Below, piece by piece: positions 28,133-40,507 of a stretch of DNA of 64,000 bases. How positions within the stretch are numbered: position 1 is the first letter of the stretch; each line of letters opens with the position of its first letter. Where the stretch lies: assembly GCF_011306175.1 (NCBI RefSeq), contig NZ_CP049913.1, positions 1,550,001 to 1,614,000 of the forward strand. Direction: 5' to 3'. Origin of the DNA: Vibrio sp. HDW18. GTDB taxonomy: Bacteria > Pseudomonadota > Gammaproteobacteria > Enterobacterales > Vibrionaceae. The notes below the pieces were generated by a model. It made no database searches. It saw only the letters and a program-made list of their open reading frames with translations, and had not been told where the DNA came from. The translations under genes and the position numbers were made by a program.

Positions 28133-29095
28133 ATGACTCATCCTATTGCGATCGCCATTCATGGTGGTGTTGGCAGCGTGTTATCTGCACACATCGATGC
28201 CCCGTTACGTGCTGAAATTCTCACTACATTAGAGCAAGCTGTGCGTACCGGGCATCAATTGTTAGTGCAAGGCGCTGATGCGTTAGATGCGGCGGTGGCG
28301 GCCGTGACAGTATTGGAAGATTCACCACTGTTCAATGCCGCCAAGGGGGCGGCATTGACTCATAATGAGATGGTTGAGATGGATGCCTCAGTGATGCATG
28401 GTGCACAGCGAGCGGTGGGAATGATTGCTAGGGTGCGTCATATTAAAAATCCGATCCAGCTTGCGCGTGATGTGCTGCGTGATAGCTCGCAGGTATTTTT
28501 GAGCGGTGAAGGGGCTGAGCAGTTTGCTTTTCAACAAGGACACCAATATACCGAGCAGGATTATTTCTTTACTGAGCGATGTTATGAGCAACTCCAGAGT
28601 CTCAAGCCACAAACGGATTTAGCGCTTTGCGATGCGATTGAACCATCCTCGCCAAGGCAACATCTCGTGGCGCAACAATCTGGCTCGGTCGGTGCGGTTG
28701 CGCTCGATCAATGGGGGAATTTAGCCGCGGCATCCAGTACTGGCGGCGTTGCTAATCAACCGGTTGGGCGAGTGGGGAGTGCGGTGCTGATGGGGGCGGG
28801 TATGATTGCCGAAAATGGTAATGTGGCAATTTCATGTACCGGGATGGATCAATATTTGCTGCGCTATTCGGTGGCCAGTGATATTGCTGCTCACATGCGT
28901 TATCTGCAGCAAGATGTGCAGACCGCGTGTCAAAGTGTGCTGCAAGGCGAGCTGAAAAGCCTTACTAGCGAAGTGGGTTTAATTGCAATCAATGCCTGTG
29001 GCGACGTTCACTTTGCGATCAACGGTACTGCAATGTATTGCGCCAGTATTGATCGACATGGGCAATTGAGTGTCAACATTTACGCCGACCAATAA
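28133..29095 (+). CDS. Isoaspartyl peptidase / L-asparaginase homologue, altered active site
   Basis: Ntn-hydrolase of the plant-type asparaginase family (E. coli IaaA), 320 residues from ATG 28133 (GGAG nine bases upstream). Family features: AIHGGVGS near the start, FNAAKGAALTHNEMVEMDASVMHG, and the start of the beta chain GSVGAVALDQWGNLAAASSTGG. In IaaA that chain begins with the catalytic Thr (GTVGAVALD); here it is Ser185. GRVGD, whose Asp holds the substrate amino group, is GRVGS here (Ser216). The Arg before it (Arg213) is kept. So either Ser serves as nucleophile with changed specificity, or activity is lost. Lies alone between slyD and purA. Confidence 0.85.
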   Translation: MTHPIAIAIHGGVGSVLSAHIDAPLRAEILTTLEQAVRTGHQLLVQGADALDAAVAAVTVLEDSPLFNAAKGAALTHNEMVEMDASVMHGAQRAVGMIARVRHIKNPIQLARDVLRDSSQVFLSGEGAEQFAFQQGHQYTEQDYFFTERCYEQLQSLKPQTDLALCDAIEPSSPRQHLVAQQSGSVGAVALDQWGNLAAASSTGGVANQPVGRVGSAVLMGAGMIAENGNVAISCTGMDQYLLRYSVASDIAAHMRYLQQDVQTACQSVLQGELKSLTSEVGLIAINACGDVHFAINGTAMYCASIDRHGQLSVNIYADQ

Positions 29096-29201
29096 TTGCG
29101 CGCTAATAACTGAATGGATTTTCAAGACTGTTTTATATGAATTTTTGATGCTTAAAAAATGACTGCAACGATTCACATTCGGTGCTAGAATCCTTTTTTA
29201 A

Positions 29202-30521
<1,320 letters not shown>

Positions 30522-30541
30522 TCTTGAGAGAAAAAAATCGC

Positions 30542-30569
30542 AGCCGACTCATTGAGTCGGCTTTTTTTT
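30542..30569 (+). terminator. Terminator after purA
   Basis: Stem AGCCGACTCA / TGAGTCGGCT followed by eight T, 20 bases after the purA stop; the A run before it may also support the reverse direction. Confidence 0.9.
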
Positions 30570-30634
30570 GCCATACTGTCAGCGGTATGCTGTTCATTGG
30601 TGGCAAAAAGTTGCCGCAAAACGGTAAACGGGGC

Positions 30635-30661
30635 TAAAGCGATCGCATAAAATGCCGATAT
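30635..30661 (+). promoter_or_regulatory. Sigma-28 (FliA) promoter of motX
   Basis: TAAAGCGA, an 11-base spacer, then GCCGATAT. This matches the FliA consensus TAAA-N15-GCCGATAA, with only the last base of the -10 changed. It lies about 70 bases before the motX start, placing motX in the late flagellar class. Confidence 0.85.
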
Positions 30662-30729
30662 AGAAAGCAAACCGAGTCCGCGTGCAATGCTGCGCGTAAC
30701 GATTGCCGGTGTTATGTAAGAGTGCGGGT

Positions 30730-31365
30730 ATGAAGCTACGAACGCTAGCCGCTTCCTTATTGCTTGCATGGTACTCCTGCTACAATCCTGCTTATGCTGA
30801 GGATTTAGGAGAACCAGTGCCTATCTATTCGGAAGCTAAGCTAATCAAACTGATTGAACAAAATAAGCATCTTGAGCGTGTAAAAGCGGATCATTGCCAG
30901 ATTGTGGAAGATATTGTTGCGCGTGCGACACGTATCAGTCTGCCTGCTTATGAATTTCTGTATGGCGATATGCTAGCGTGGGGAGTATGTGTCGAGCAGG
31001 ATGTCGAGCTTGGCCTGTATTATATGGAAAATGCAGCACATCAAGGGCTACCCGCAGCACTTGAGCAGCTCGGACGTTATTATTCGCGCGGTACGTTAGT
31101 TCAGCAAGATAAACAGCGCGCAATTCCTTACCTACGCGAAGCGGCGGCAATGGGTAATCTAAATGCACGTATTCAACTGGCCGAGCTGTTATTGCGTGAT
31201 TACGGCAGCCCGCGAGATTACGAAGATGCGTATCGTTGGCTGTATAACTCGGTAACTGCGGATCAGCGTACTCACCACCGGATCGCGCTACTGCGCCAAG
31301 GTTTAGAGCGGCGTATGCCGGAAAATATCATCGCACGTGCTAAGCGCAGAGAAACGTTTTGGTGA
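30730..31365 (+). CDS. motX: Sodium-driven polar flagellar motor protein MotX
   Basis: Periplasmic T-ring component of the Na+-driven polar flagellar motor, needed with MotY to place PomAB stators. The 211 residues equal the known Vibrio MotX length. A signal peptide ends NPAYA (about residue 24). The mature part holds Sel1-type repeats (ALEQLGRYYSRGTLVQQDKQRAIPYLREAAAMGN and ARIQLAELLLRDYGSPRDYEDAYRWL) and two cysteines. Start ATG 30730 follows the sigma-28 promoter. An ERIC element begins at the base after its stop. Confidence 0.95.
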   Translation: MKLRTLAASLLLAWYSCYNPAYAEDLGEPVPIYSEAKLIKLIEQNKHLERVKADHCQIVEDIVARATRISLPAYEFLYGDMLAWGVCVEQDVELGLYYMENAAHQGLPAALEQLGRYYSRGTLVQQDKQRAIPYLREAAAMGNLNARIQLAELLLRDYGSPRDYEDAYRWLYNSVTADQRTHHRIALLRQGLERRMPENIIARAKRRETFW

Positions 31366-31493
31366 TATCCCCTTGCGACTTGAAGCGGTAGTGGTGTTGG
31401 CTAGGTTGTTTCACCTCAATCACATAGCTTGCCTATGCTCATGGGGACTCACTCACTTGCCGCCTACCTGCAACTCCAAGCTATTTGGGTGTA
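31366..31493 (+). repeat. ERIC element, copy 3
   Basis: 128 bp starting directly after the motX TGA with TATCCCC and ending GGGTGTA. Shares the core CACTCACTTGCCGCCTACCT with copy 2, and GTGGTGTTGGCTAGG near its left end. It will form a hairpin at the end of the motX mRNA. From 31494 to 31766 there is no gene, only the upstream region of rnr. Confidence 0.9.
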
Positions 31494-31650
31494 ATACATC
31501 TCACGGATTGGTGAGTCAGCAATATCGTTGATTTAGCCGATTAAGCTCTTGCTGTCGCCAAGCGGCATCCACCTATTTTACTATCCATCAGCCTCACTTG
31601 GCTGATTGGCTCGAACCCGATCATAAATCTTGCTGATTCATCATTTTAAA

Positions 31651-31666
31651 TTTGATTCAGATCACA
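31651..31666. promoter_or_regulatory. Possible CRP site upstream of rnr
   Basis: TTTGA-N6-TCACA matches the CRP consensus at 9 of 10 half-site bases, about 100 bases before the rnr start. Confidence 0.45.
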
Positions 31667-31766
31667 TTAAATAGCATGATGAGTCAGTTCTGTGCGTTGT
31701 CGTTAGTTGTTCATTGTGACAAAGCATTAGGATATAACCTATACCCCTCGATAAGCAGGTCTGCCT

Positions 31767-34232
31767 ATGTCTGACACCACACACCTTGATCCATTTGCGG
31801 ATCGAGAAGCCGACAACTATGACAATCCAATTCCAAGTCGTGAGTTCATTCTGGAATTTTTAACCCAAGCTAATGTTCCGATGAATCGCAACGATCTGTT
31901 CGAAGCGCTAAAACTGGCCGGCGAAGAACAGTACGAAGGGTTGCGCCGTCGCTTGCGAGCAATGGAACGTGATGGTCAACTGGTATTTACTCGTCGTCAA
32001 TGTTACGCCTTGCCTGAAAAATTAGAAATGGTGAAAGGTTACGTCATTGGCCACAAAGATGGGCATGGCTGGGTACGCCCAGAAGGAAGCCTTAATAAAG
32101 AGGGTGATATTTTACTCCCACATCACCAGATGCGTTCGCTGATCCATGGTGATTTTGTGTTGGTGCAGCCAAGTGGTACCGATAAGCGTGGCCGTAAAGA
32201 GGGGCGCTTGGTGCGCATTTTGGAGCCGCGTAATGACCAAATTGTTGGGCGTTTCTTTTTTGAACACGGTTACTCCTATGTGGTGCCGGATGACTCGCGG
32301 ATCCATCATGATATTTTGATCCCTGACGAATTACGTGTCGGTGCGCGGATGGGTAACGTAGTGGTGATTGAGATCACTGATCGCGGTACTCGCAATCGCG
32401 GCATGATGGGTAAAGTGGTCGAAGTGCTCGGTGAAAATATGGCTCCGGGGATGGAAATTCAGATTGCGATCCGTACCCACCAAATTCCCCATGAGTGGCC
32501 AGCCGAAGTTGAACAGCAAGTGGCTGGGTTGGCAGAAGAGGTACCGGAGCAAGCTAAACAAGGCCGCGTTGATCTGCGTGCTTTACCGCTGGTCACCATT
32601 GATGGTGAAGATGCGCGAGATTTCGATGATGCGGTCTATTGTGAAGCGAAAAAAGGTGGCGGCTGGCGACTATGGGTGGCGATTGCCGATGTAAGTTATT
32701 ACGTGCGCCCAGATAGCGCACTGGATAAAGAGGCGATTAATCGCGGTAACTCAGTCTACTTCCCATCACAAGTGGTTCCTATGCTACCGGAAGTGTTGTC
32801 CAATGGTCTTTGTTCGCTCAACCCACAAGTCGATCGCTTGTGTATGGTGTGTGAAATGACCATCTCCGAGACAGGTAAACTGTCTGGTTACAAGCACTAT
32901 GAAGCGGTGATGAATTCGCATGCGCGTTTGACTTACACTAAAGTGCACGAAATTCTCGAAGGCGATGAAGAGCTGCGTGAGCGCTATCAAGAACTAGTCC
33001 CTCATCTGCAAGAGCTGCACAAAATGTATCAGGTACTCAAAGGCGCACGTGATGAGCGTGGTGCGATTGAGTTTGAAACGGTGGAAACCAAATTCATCTT
33101 TAATCCACAGCGTAAAATTGACAGCATCGAACCTGTGGTGCGTAACGATGCCCATAAGCTGATTGAAGAGTGCATGATCCTCGCTAATATCGCATCAGCT
33201 TCGTTGGTGGAGAAAGCCAAAGAAGCGGCCTTGTATCGTATCCATGAACCGCCAGGTGAAGAGCGTTTAACTGGATTCAGAAGTTTCTTAGGTGAATTAG
33301 GCCTTGATCTAGCCGGGGGATTAGAGCCCGCGCCGACCGATTACGCAAATTTGATGAAGCAAATCGGCGAGCGACCAGATAAAGAACTGATCCAAACCAT
33401 GCTACTGCGTTCGATGAAGCAAGCGGTATATAACGGTGCTAATGCTGGTCACTTTGGTTTGGCTTTAAAACGTTACGCACACTTTACCTCACCGATTCGT
33501 CGCTACCCAGACTTACTGCTGCATCGTGCAATCAAGTATTTGATCGCCAAACAAGAAGGACGTAATCAAGATCGTTGGACCCCAACCGGCGGCTATCATT
33601 ACTCATTTGATGATATGCATTTTTATGGTGAGCAGTGTTCGATGACTGAGCGGCGTGCTGATGATGCGACTCGTGAAGTCGCTGATTGGCTCAAATGTGA
33701 ATATATGCAAGACCATGTGGGTGAAGAGCTCGATGGTGTAGTTGCCAACGTGACCAGTTTTGGTTTCTTTGTACGCTTGAGCGATCTGCATATTGACGGC
33801 TTAGTGCATATTTCGACGTTAGCTAACGATTACTACCACTATGATCCGATCGGTCAACGTTTGGTTGGGGAAAGTTTTGGTGCTATTTATCGGCTCGGCG
33901 ATGCTGTGAAAGTGAAAGTTTTGGCCGTCAATCTTGATGATCGTCAAATAGACTTTGAATTGGTTGAAACAAGTCGTAAGCTACGCGGCCAAGGTAAAAC
34001 CGCCAAAAAGCGTGCCGAAGAGGCAAGGGCCAAAGCTCAGGGTAAAAAGCAAGCCGCGAGCAAAGGTGGTCGGGCTAAGGCGCCAGTAAAATCAGCGGCA
34101 CAACCTAAGCTAGAAGCGACACGCCATCCAGATGGCCCCGCGACTACCAAAGCCAAAAAAACCAAAGCGCCGAAAAAACGTAAAAACCAAGCGGGTAAGA
34201 AAACCAGCAAGGCACGAGAAAAAACCAAATAG
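31767..34232 (+). CDS. rnr: Ribonuclease R
   Basis: Processive 3'-5' exoribonuclease of 821 residues that degrades structured RNA and works in trans-translation and cold response. N-terminal winged helix ([27 protein letters not shown]), cold-shock domains, an RNB catalytic domain with [12 protein letters not shown] for metal binding, then an S1 domain ([21 protein letters not shown]). The last 85 residues are lysine-rich, as in enteric RNase R. rlmB follows seven bases after the stop. Confidence 0.97.
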   Translation: MSDTTHLDPFADREADNYDNPIPSREFILEFLTQANVPMNRNDLFEALKLAGEEQYEGLRRRLRAMERDGQLVFTRRQCYALPEKLEMVKGYVIGHKDGHGWVRPEGSLNKEGDILLPHHQMRSLIHGDFVLVQPSGTDKRGRKEGRLVRILEPRNDQIVGRFFFEHGYSYVVPDDSRIHHDILIPDELRVGARMGNVVVIEITDRGTRNRGMMGKVVEVLGENMAPGMEIQIAIRTHQIPHEWPAEVEQQVAGLAEEVPEQAKQGRVDLRALPLVTIDGEDARDFDDAVYCEAKKGGGWRLWVAIADVSYYVRPDSALDKEAINRGNSVYFPSQVVPMLPEVLSNGLCSLNPQVDRLCMVCEMTISETGKLSGYKHYEAVMNSHARLTYTKVHEILEGDEELRERYQELVPHLQELHKMYQVLKGARDERGAIEFETVETKFIFNPQRKIDSIEPVVRNDAHKLIEECMILANIASASLVEKAKEAALYRIHEPPGEERLTGFRSFLGELGLDLAGGLEPAPTDYANLMKQIGERPDKELIQTMLLRSMKQAVYNGANAGHFGLALKRYAHFTSPIRRYPDLLLHRAIKYLIAKQEGRNQDRWTPTGGYHYSFDDMHFYGEQCSMTERRADDATREVADWLKCEYMQDHVGEELDGVVANVTSFGFFVRLSDLHIDGLVHISTLANDYYHYDPIGQRLVGESFGAIYRLGDAVKVKVLAVNLDDRQIDFELVETSRKLRGQGKTAKKRAEEARAKAQGKKQAASKGGRAKAPVKSAAQPKLEATRHPDGPATTKAKKTKAPKKRKNQAGKKTSKAREKTK

Positions 34233-34239
34233 GTAGAAC

Positions 34240-34983
34240 ATGAGTAACGAATTGATTTACGGCATCCATGCGGTGAATGCAGTATTACAACGCGATCCAA
34301 TGCGCTTTATCGAAGTGTATGTACTAAAAGGCCGTCAGGATGATCGCTTGCTACCAGTAGTCAATGAATTGACGCATCTTGGGATCTCGATTCAAGAGAT
34401 GAGTCGTAAAGCACTTGATGACAAAGCGGAAGGTGCCAATCACCAAGGCTTGATTGCGCGGGTGAAAGCCATGCGGCAACTCAATGAAAATGATCTGGAT
34501 GATATCCTCGCCCAACATCAACAGCCATTACTGTTAGTGCTTGATGGCGTGACCGATCCCCATAATCTTGGGGCTTGCTTGCGGAATGCTGATGCGGCAG
34601 GTGTCGCCGCAGTGATTGTGCCCAAGGATAAATCCGCGCCACTGACCGCGACGGTCAGTAAAGTCGCTTGTGGCGCTGCAGAAACCGTACCATTGGTTCG
34701 AGTGACTAACTTGGCACGTACCATGCGCGCTCTGCAGGAAAAAGGGGTGTGGTTTGTTGGTACGGCGGGGGAAGCCACTCATGATATCTACCAAAGTAAA
34801 TTGAGTGGGCCACTAGCCATCGTGATGGGAGCCGAAGGGGATGGTATGCGTCGTCTCACTCGTGAGACGTGCGATGATCTGATCAAAATCCCGATGGCGG
34901 GTAGTGTTTCAAGCCTCAATGTCTCGGTGGCATGTGGTGTCTGCCTGTTTGAAGCTGTGCGTCAACGCATGGCCAATCAATAA
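34240..34983 (+). CDS. rlmB: 23S rRNA (Gm2251) 2'-O-methyltransferase
   Basis: SpoU/TrmH-type knotted methyltransferase of 247 residues acting on the ribosomal P loop. A small N-terminal substrate-binding domain ([12 protein letters not shown]) precedes the SPOUT domain with [29 protein letters not shown] and the knot [24 protein letters not shown] precedes the ATG. Cotranscribed with rnr, as in E. coli. Confidence 0.96.
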   Translation: MSNELIYGIHAVNAVLQRDPMRFIEVYVLKGRQDDRLLPVVNELTHLGISIQEMSRKALDDKAEGANHQGLIARVKAMRQLNENDLDDILAQHQQPLLLVLDGVTDPHNLGACLRNADAAGVAAVIVPKDKSAPLTATVSKVACGAAETVPLVRVTNLARTMRALQEKGVWFVGTAGEATHDIYQSKLSGPLAIVMGAEGDGMRRLTRETCDDLIKIPMAGSVSSLNVSVACGVCLFEAVRQRMANQ

Positions 34984-35113
34984 GTTTCCGAACCGATACA
35001 ATATCACGGGTATGCAAGTGCCCGTGAATGATTGGCCTATTTTCCTTTTCTCCGCCATTTTTCTTTGTCTTCAACCTGCCACAATTTAATTCCGATTATT
35101 TTTCAAACATCCC

Positions 35114-35141
35114 TTGCAACTCAAACTGTGATCGGTATAAT
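35114..35141 (+). promoter_or_regulatory. Promoter of the S10 ribosomal operon
   Basis: TTGCAA (35114-35119), 16-base spacer, perfect TATAAT (35136-35141). Transcription would start near 35148 with a C/G-rich initial region typical of stringently controlled promoters. Confidence 0.75.
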
Positions 35142-35147
35142 TCCCCG

Positions 35148-35713
<566 letters not shown>

Positions 35714-35727
35714 GGGAGATTAGAAGA

Positions 35728-36357
35728 ATGATTGGTCTAGTCGGACGTAAAGTGGGCATGACCCGCGTATTTACTGAAGAAGGCGTTTCTATCCCTGTAA
35801 CAGTTGTTGAGGTTGAAGCGAACCGTATCACTCAAGTGAAAACACTTGAAACTGATGGTTACGCAGCTATCCAAGTAACTGCGGGTGCTAAGAAAGCTAA
35901 CCGTGTTACTAAGCCAGAAGCTGGTCACTTCGCGAAAGCGGGTGTAGAAGCTGGTCGCGGTCTTTGGGAATTCCGTTTAGAAAACGGCGAAGAGTTTGCA
36001 GTGGGTTCTGAACTGACTGTTGAACTGTTCAACGAAATTAAAAAAGTAGACGTTACCGGTACATCAAAAGGTAAAGGTTTCCAAGGTGCTGTTAAGCGCT
36101 GGAATTTCCGTACCCAAGATATGACTCACGGTAACTCATTGTCTCACCGTGCTCCTGGTTCTATCGGTCAATGTCAGACTCCAGGTCGCGTGTTTAAAGG
36201 CAAGAAAATGGCAGGTCACATGGGTGCTGAGCGTGTAACGACTCAAAACCTAGAGATCGTACGTGTTGACGCTGAGCGCAATCTGCTCCTGATTAAAGGT
36301 GCAGTCCCAGGTGCAACCGGCGCTAACGTGATCGTCAAACCAGCTGTTAAAGCGTAA
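35728..36357 (+). CDS. rplC: 50S ribosomal protein L3
   Basis: 209 residues starting [19 protein letters not shown]. Contains [14 protein letters not shown] and the peptidyl-transferase loop [27 protein letters not shown], where PrmB methylates the Gln. Second gene of the S10 operon. Confidence 0.98.
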   Translation: MIGLVGRKVGMTRVFTEEGVSIPVTVVEVEANRITQVKTLETDGYAAIQVTAGAKKANRVTKPEAGHFAKAGVEAGRGLWEFRLENGEEFAVGSELTVELFNEIKKVDVTGTSKGKGFQGAVKRWNFRTQDMTHGNSLSHRAPGSIGQCQTPGRVFKGKKMAGHMGAERVTTQNLEIVRVDAERNLLLIKGAVPGATGANVIVKPAVKA

Positions 36358-36373
36358 CGTCTAGGAGTAAGTA

Positions 36374-36976
36374 ATGGAATTGATGGTTAAAGGTGCTAAC
36401 GCACTAACTGTTTCCGAAACTACTTTCGGACGTGAGTTCAATGAAGCTCTTGTACACCAAGTAGTTGTTGCTTATGCAGCAGGTGCTCGTCAAGGTACTC
36501 GTGCTCAAAAGACACGTTCAGAAGTTTCTGGCGGTGGCGCTAAGCCATGGCGTCAAAAAGGTACTGGCCGTGCACGTGCTGGTACAATCCGTAGCCCAAT
36601 CTGGCGTACAGGTGGTGTTACTTTTGCTGCGAAACCACAAGATCACAGCCAAAAAGTAAACAAAAAAATGTACCGTGGTGCTATGAAGAGCATTCTGTCT
36701 GAGCTAGTTCGTCAAGAGCGTTTAATCGTTGTTGAAGAGTTCTCAGTTGAAGCTCCAAAGACCAAAGCTCTAGTAGCTAAGCTAAAAGAACTTGAGCTGA
36801 ACGATGTTCTCATCGTTACTGGCGAAGTAGACGAAAATCTGTTCTTAGCTGCTCGTAACCTGTACAAAGTTGACGTGCGTGATGTAACGGGCATTGACCC
36901 AGTTAGCCTGATCGCATTTGACAAGGTTCTAATGACTGCTGCTGCAGTTAAGCAAGTTGAGGAGATGCTGGCATGA
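36374..36976 (+). CDS. rplD: 50S ribosomal protein L4
   Basis: 200 residues with the extended loop [19 protein letters not shown] that lines the exit tunnel. L4 is also the autogenous repressor of the S10 operon in gammaproteobacteria. Its stop overlaps the start of rplW by four bases. Confidence 0.98.
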   Translation: MELMVKGANALTVSETTFGREFNEALVHQVVVAYAAGARQGTRAQKTRSEVSGGGAKPWRQKGTGRARAGTIRSPIWRTGGVTFAAKPQDHSQKVNKKMYRGAMKSILSELVRQERLIVVEEFSVEAPKTKALVAKLKELELNDVLIVTGEVDENLFLAARNLYKVDVRDVTGIDPVSLIAFDKVLMTAAAVKQVEEMLA

Positions 36977-37275
36977 TCCGTGAAGAGCGTCTACTAAAAG
37001 TTCTACGTGCACCGCACATCTCTGAAAAAGCAACCATGTCTGCAGAGAAAGCGAACACTATCGTTTTCAAAGTAGCAAAAGATGCCACTAAGAAAGAGAT
37101 CAAAGCAGCTGTAGAAAAGCTATTTGAAGTTGAAGTTAAGTCTGTAAATACCCTGATCCTTAAGGGGAAGACCAAGCGTCAAGGTGTACGCCAAGGCCGT
37201 CGTTCTGACGTGAAAAAAGCGTACGTGACTTTGAATGAAGGTCAAGATCTTGACTTCGTTGGCGGCGCGGAATAA
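36973..37275 (+). CDS. rplW: 50S ribosomal protein L23
   Basis: 100 residues starting [22 protein letters not shown]. Sits at the tunnel exit and docks trigger factor and SRP. ATGA overlap with rplD indicates coupled translation. Confidence 0.98.
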   Translation: MIREERLLKVLRAPHISEKATMSAEKANTIVFKVAKDATKKEIKAAVEKLFEVEVKSVNTLILKGKTKRQGVRQGRRSDVKKAYVTLNEGQDLDFVGGAE

Positions 37276-37291
37276 CAGGAGTAGTTGAAAA

Positions 37292-38116
37292 ATGGCTATT
37301 GTTAAATGTAAGCCGACTTCGGCTGGTCGTCGTCACGTTGTTAAAGTTGTTAACGCTGACCTGCACAAGGGTAAGCCATACGCACCTCTTCTAGAGAAAA
37401 ACTCTAAGAACGGTGGTCGTAACAACAACGGTCGTATCACAGTACGTCACATCGGTGGTGGTCACAAGCAACACTATCGTTTGGTTGACTTCAAACGTAC
37501 TAAAGACGGTATCCCAGCGAAAGTTGAGCGTCTAGAATACGATCCAAACCGTAGCGCAAACATCGCTCTAGTTCTGTACGCAGACGGTGAGCGTCGTTAC
37601 ATCATCGCACCAAAAGGTTTGAAAGCGGGCGACGTTATCCAATCTGGCCCTGATGCGCCGATTAAAGCGGGTAACGCAATGCCAATGCGCAACATCCCTG
37701 TTGGTTCAACTATCCATAACGTTGAATTAACTCCTGGGAAAGGTGCACAGCTGGCTCGTTCTGCAGGTGCGTACGCGCAACTGGTAGCTCGTGACGGTTC
37801 ATATGTAACTATCCGTCTACGTTCTGGCGAAATGCGTAAAGTGTTGTCTGAAGGTCGTGCAACGATCGGTGAAGTAGGCAACTCTGAGCACATGCTGCGT
37901 GAACTGGGTAAAGCTGGTGCTGCGCGCTGGCGTGGTATTCGTCCAACCGTTCGCGGTGTGGTAATGAACCCGGTTGACCACCCACACGGTGGTGGTGAAG
38001 GTCGTACTTCTGGTGGTCGTCACCCTGTATCTCCTTGGGGCGTACCAACTAAAGGCTACAAGACACGTAGTAACAAACGCACTGACAAGTACATCGTACG
38101 TCGTCGTAATAAGTAA
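37292..38116 (+). CDS. rplB: 50S ribosomal protein L2
   Basis: 274 residues. Binds 23S rRNA near the peptidyl-transferase centre. Shows [22 protein letters not shown] and the highly conserved [15 protein letters not shown] containing the functional His. Confidence 0.98.
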   Translation: MAIVKCKPTSAGRRHVVKVVNADLHKGKPYAPLLEKNSKNGGRNNNGRITVRHIGGGHKQHYRLVDFKRTKDGIPAKVERLEYDPNRSANIALVLYADGERRYIIAPKGLKAGDVIQSGPDAPIKAGNAMPMRNIPVGSTIHNVELTPGKGAQLARSAGAYAQLVARDGSYVTIRLRSGEMRKVLSEGRATIGEVGNSEHMLRELGKAGAARWRGIRPTVRGVVMNPVDHPHGGGEGRTSGGRHPVSPWGVPTKGYKTRSNKRTDKYIVRRRNK

Positions 38117-38133
38117 TCTATTTAAGAGGATAA

Positions 38134-38415
<282 letters not shown>

Positions 38416-38425
38416 GGGGTAAATG

Positions 38426-38758
38426 ATGGAAGCTATCGCTAAACATAACTTTGCTCGTATTTCTCCTCAGAAAGCTCGCTTAGTTGCAGACCAAATCCGC
38501 GGTAAATCTGTGGATCAAGCACTAGAACTTCTGACTTTCAGCAACAAAAAAGCGGCTGAACTGATTAAGAAAGTTCTGGTATCTGCAATCGCGAACGCAG
38601 AGCACAACGAAGGTGCAGACATCGACGATCTACGTGTCGCTAAAATCTTCGTAGATGAGGGCCCAGTCATGAAGCGTATTATGCCTCGTGCTAAAGGCCG
38701 TGCGGATCGTATCTTGAAGCGTTCAAGCCACATTACTGTGGTTGTCGCAGATCGCTAA
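38426..38758 (+). CDS. rplV: 50S ribosomal protein L22
   Basis: 110 residues. Two ATG stand in a row; the second (38426) is six bases from AGGGG and gives the usual [20 protein letters not shown] start. The beta hairpin [15 protein letters not shown] lines the exit tunnel, where macrolide-resistance changes occur in relatives. Confidence 0.97.
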   Translation: MEAIAKHNFARISPQKARLVADQIRGKSVDQALELLTFSNKKAAELIKKVLVSAIANAEHNEGADIDDLRVAKIFVDEGPVMKRIMPRAKGRADRILKRSSHITVVVADR

Positions 38759-38777
38759 GAGACTAGGAGAGTAAGCA

Positions 38778-39479
38778 ATGGGTCAGAAAGTACATCCAAA
38801 TGGTATTCGTCTAGGCATCGTTAAGCCTTGGAATGCTACATGGTTTGCTAACACCAAAGATTTCGCTGACAACCTAGACGGCGACTTCAAGGTGCGTCAA
38901 TACCTGTCTAAGGAATTGGCAAACGCGTCTCTGTCACGCATCGTTATCGAACGTCCAGCGAAGAGCATCCGTGTGACTATTCACACTGCTCGTCCAGGTG
39001 TTGTTATCGGTAAAAAAGGCGAAGACGTTGAAAAACTGCGTGCAGCAGTAGCAAAAATTGCTGGCGTACCAGCGCAAATCAACATCGCTGAAGTACGTAA
39101 GCCAGAGCTGGATGGTCAGCTTGTGGCTGATAGCATCGCGTCTCAACTAGAGCGTCGCGTAATGTTCCGTCGTGCGATGAAGCGCGCGGTACAAAACGCA
39201 ATGCGTCTAGGCGCTAAAGGTATCAAAGTGGAAGTAAGTGGCCGTTTAGGCGGCGCTGAAATTGCTCGTTCAGAGTGGTATCGTGAAGGTCGCGTACCTC
39301 TACACACTCTACGTGCTGACATTGATTACGCAACTTCTTCGGCTCACACCACCTACGGTGTAATCGGCGTGAAAGTCTGGATCTTCAAAGGTGAGATCCT
39401 AGGCGGAATGCCAGCAGCAACTGAAGCTGCAGAGCCAAAGGCTGACAAGCCTAAGAAGCAGCGTAAAGGCCGTAAGTAA
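38778..39479 (+). CDS. rpsC: 30S ribosomal protein S3
   Basis: 233 residues with a KH domain ([20 protein letters not shown]) at the mRNA entry site and a Lys-rich C-terminal tail ([16 protein letters not shown]). Confidence 0.98.
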   Translation: MGQKVHPNGIRLGIVKPWNATWFANTKDFADNLDGDFKVRQYLSKELANASLSRIVIERPAKSIRVTIHTARPGVVIGKKGEDVEKLRAAVAKIAGVPAQINIAEVRKPELDGQLVADSIASQLERRVMFRRAMKRAVQNAMRLGAKGIKVEVSGRLGGAEIARSEWYREGRVPLHTLRADIDYATSSAHTTYGVIGVKVWIFKGEILGGMPAATEAAEPKADKPKKQRKGRK

Positions 39480-39490
39480 GGAGTCGACAG

Positions 39491-39901
39491 ATGCTACAAC
39501 CTAAACGTACTAAGTTCCGTAAGGTTCAGACTGGTCGTAACCGTGGTCTAGCGAAAGGCACTGAAGTCAGCTTCGGTAGCTTTGGTCTTAAAGCTATTGG
39601 CCGTGGTCGTCTGACTGCTCGTCAAATCGAAGCGGCACGTCGTGCTATGACGCGTCATATCAAGCGTCAAGGTAAAATCTGGATCCGTGTGTTCCCAGAC
39701 AAACCAATCACAGAAAAACCACTAGAAGTTCGTCAAGGTAAGGGTAAAGGTAACGTTGAGTACTGGGTAGCCCAAATCCAACCTGGTAAGGTTATGTACG
39801 AAGTTGATGGTGTACCTGAAGAATTGGCGCGTGAAGCGTTCCGCCTAGCGGCTCGTAAACTGCCATTCAAGACTACATTTGTAACTAAGCAGGTGATGTG
39901 A
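39491..39901 (+). CDS. rplP: 50S ribosomal protein L16
   Basis: 136 residues, [20 protein letters not shown] at the start. Contains [14 protein letters not shown], where Arg hydroxylation by RoxA occurs in relatives. Its TGA overlaps the next start (TGATG). Confidence 0.98.
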   Translation: MLQPKRTKFRKVQTGRNRGLAKGTEVSFGSFGLKAIGRGRLTARQIEAARRAMTRHIKRQGKIWIRVFPDKPITEKPLEVRQGKGKGNVEYWVAQIQPGKVMYEVDGVPEELAREAFRLAARKLPFKTTFVTKQVM

Positions 39902-40092
39902 TGAAAGCACAAGATCTACGCGAAAAGAGCGTTGAAGAGCTGAACACTGAGCTACTGAATTTGCTGAAAGAGCAGTTCAACTTGCGTATGCAAGCTGCGA
40001 CTGGTCAGCTGCAGCAAACTCATACTCTGAAAGCTGTACGCCGTGATATCGCACGTGTGAAAACTGTTTTGACTGAGAAGGCAGGCGCATAA
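39901..40092 (+). CDS. rpmC: 50S ribosomal protein L29
   Basis: 63 residues, all helical ([20 protein letters not shown]). The ATG at 39901 is chosen over the GTG three bases earlier because it gives the family's usual start and the TGATG coupling with rplP. Confidence 0.97.
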   Translation: MKAQDLREKSVEELNTELLNLLKEQFNLRMQAATGQLQQTHTLKAVRRDIARVKTVLTEKAGA

Positions 40093-40346
40093 TGAGCGAC
40101 AAAATTCGTACTCAACTAGGTCGTGTTGTTAGCGACAAGATGGACAAGTCTATCGTTGTTGCTATCGAGCGCATGGTGAAGCACCCGATCTACGGTAAAT
40201 TCGTTAAGCGCACGACTAAAGTACACGCACATGACGAAAACAACGAGTGTGGCATTGGCGACACCGTTGAAATTCGTGAATGTCGTCCACTGTCTAAGAC
40301 TAAGTCTTGGACTTTGGTGAAAATTGTAGAAAAAGCGAAGATTTAA
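40092..40346 (+). CDS. rpsQ: 30S ribosomal protein S17
   Basis: 84 residues with the OB fold ([20 protein letters not shown]). Start overlaps the rpmC stop by one base. Last gene of the S10 operon; a terminator follows. Confidence 0.98.
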   Translation: MSDKIRTQLGRVVSDKMDKSIVVAIERMVKHPIYGKFVKRTTKVHAHDENNECGIGDTVEIRECRPLSKTKSWTLVKIVEKAKI

Positions 40347-40369
40347 TCTCTCCTTTTCTCGCAATTCAG

Positions 40370-40405
40370 GCGGCTCCAATTATTTTTGGAGCCGCTTGTT
40401 TTTTG
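40370..40405 (+). terminator. Terminator of the S10 operon
   Basis: Stem GCGGCTCCA / TGGAGCCGC with an 8-base loop followed by TTGTTTTTT. It separates the S10 and spc operons and suggests they are mainly independent units here. Confidence 0.88.
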
Positions 40406-40427
40406 ACTACCCAATCAAAAAAAAGGG

Positions 40428-40436
40428 TGGTACAAT
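40428..40436 (+). promoter_or_regulatory. Extended -10 promoter of the spc operon
   Basis: TGG followed by TACAAT (40431-40436) forms an extended -10 element. The nearest -35-like hexamer, TTGACT at 40403-40408, is 22 bases away, too far for normal spacing, so the TG extension probably compensates. Start would be near 40443. Confidence 0.55.
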
Positions 40437-40461
40437 TCGCGTCCCTTTAAAGAGGCAGCCC

Positions 40462-40487
40462 GACCCGAGATGGGTCTAGTTTTTTTA
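40462..40487 (+). promoter_or_regulatory. Attenuator-like hairpin in the spc leader
   Basis: Short stem GACCC/GGGTC (40462-40466, 40472-40476) followed three bases later by a run of T, within 25 bases of the predicted transcription start and 20 bases before rplN. It looks like a weak intrinsic terminator in the leader. Confidence 0.4.
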
Positions 40488-40507
40488 ATATTTAGCGGAG
40501 CACTAAC

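Noticed and set aside
35004..35027. TCACGGG/CCCGTGA hairpin after rlmB as a terminator
   Set aside because: The stem is followed by AATGATTGGCC and not by a T run, so I could not call it an intrinsic terminator.
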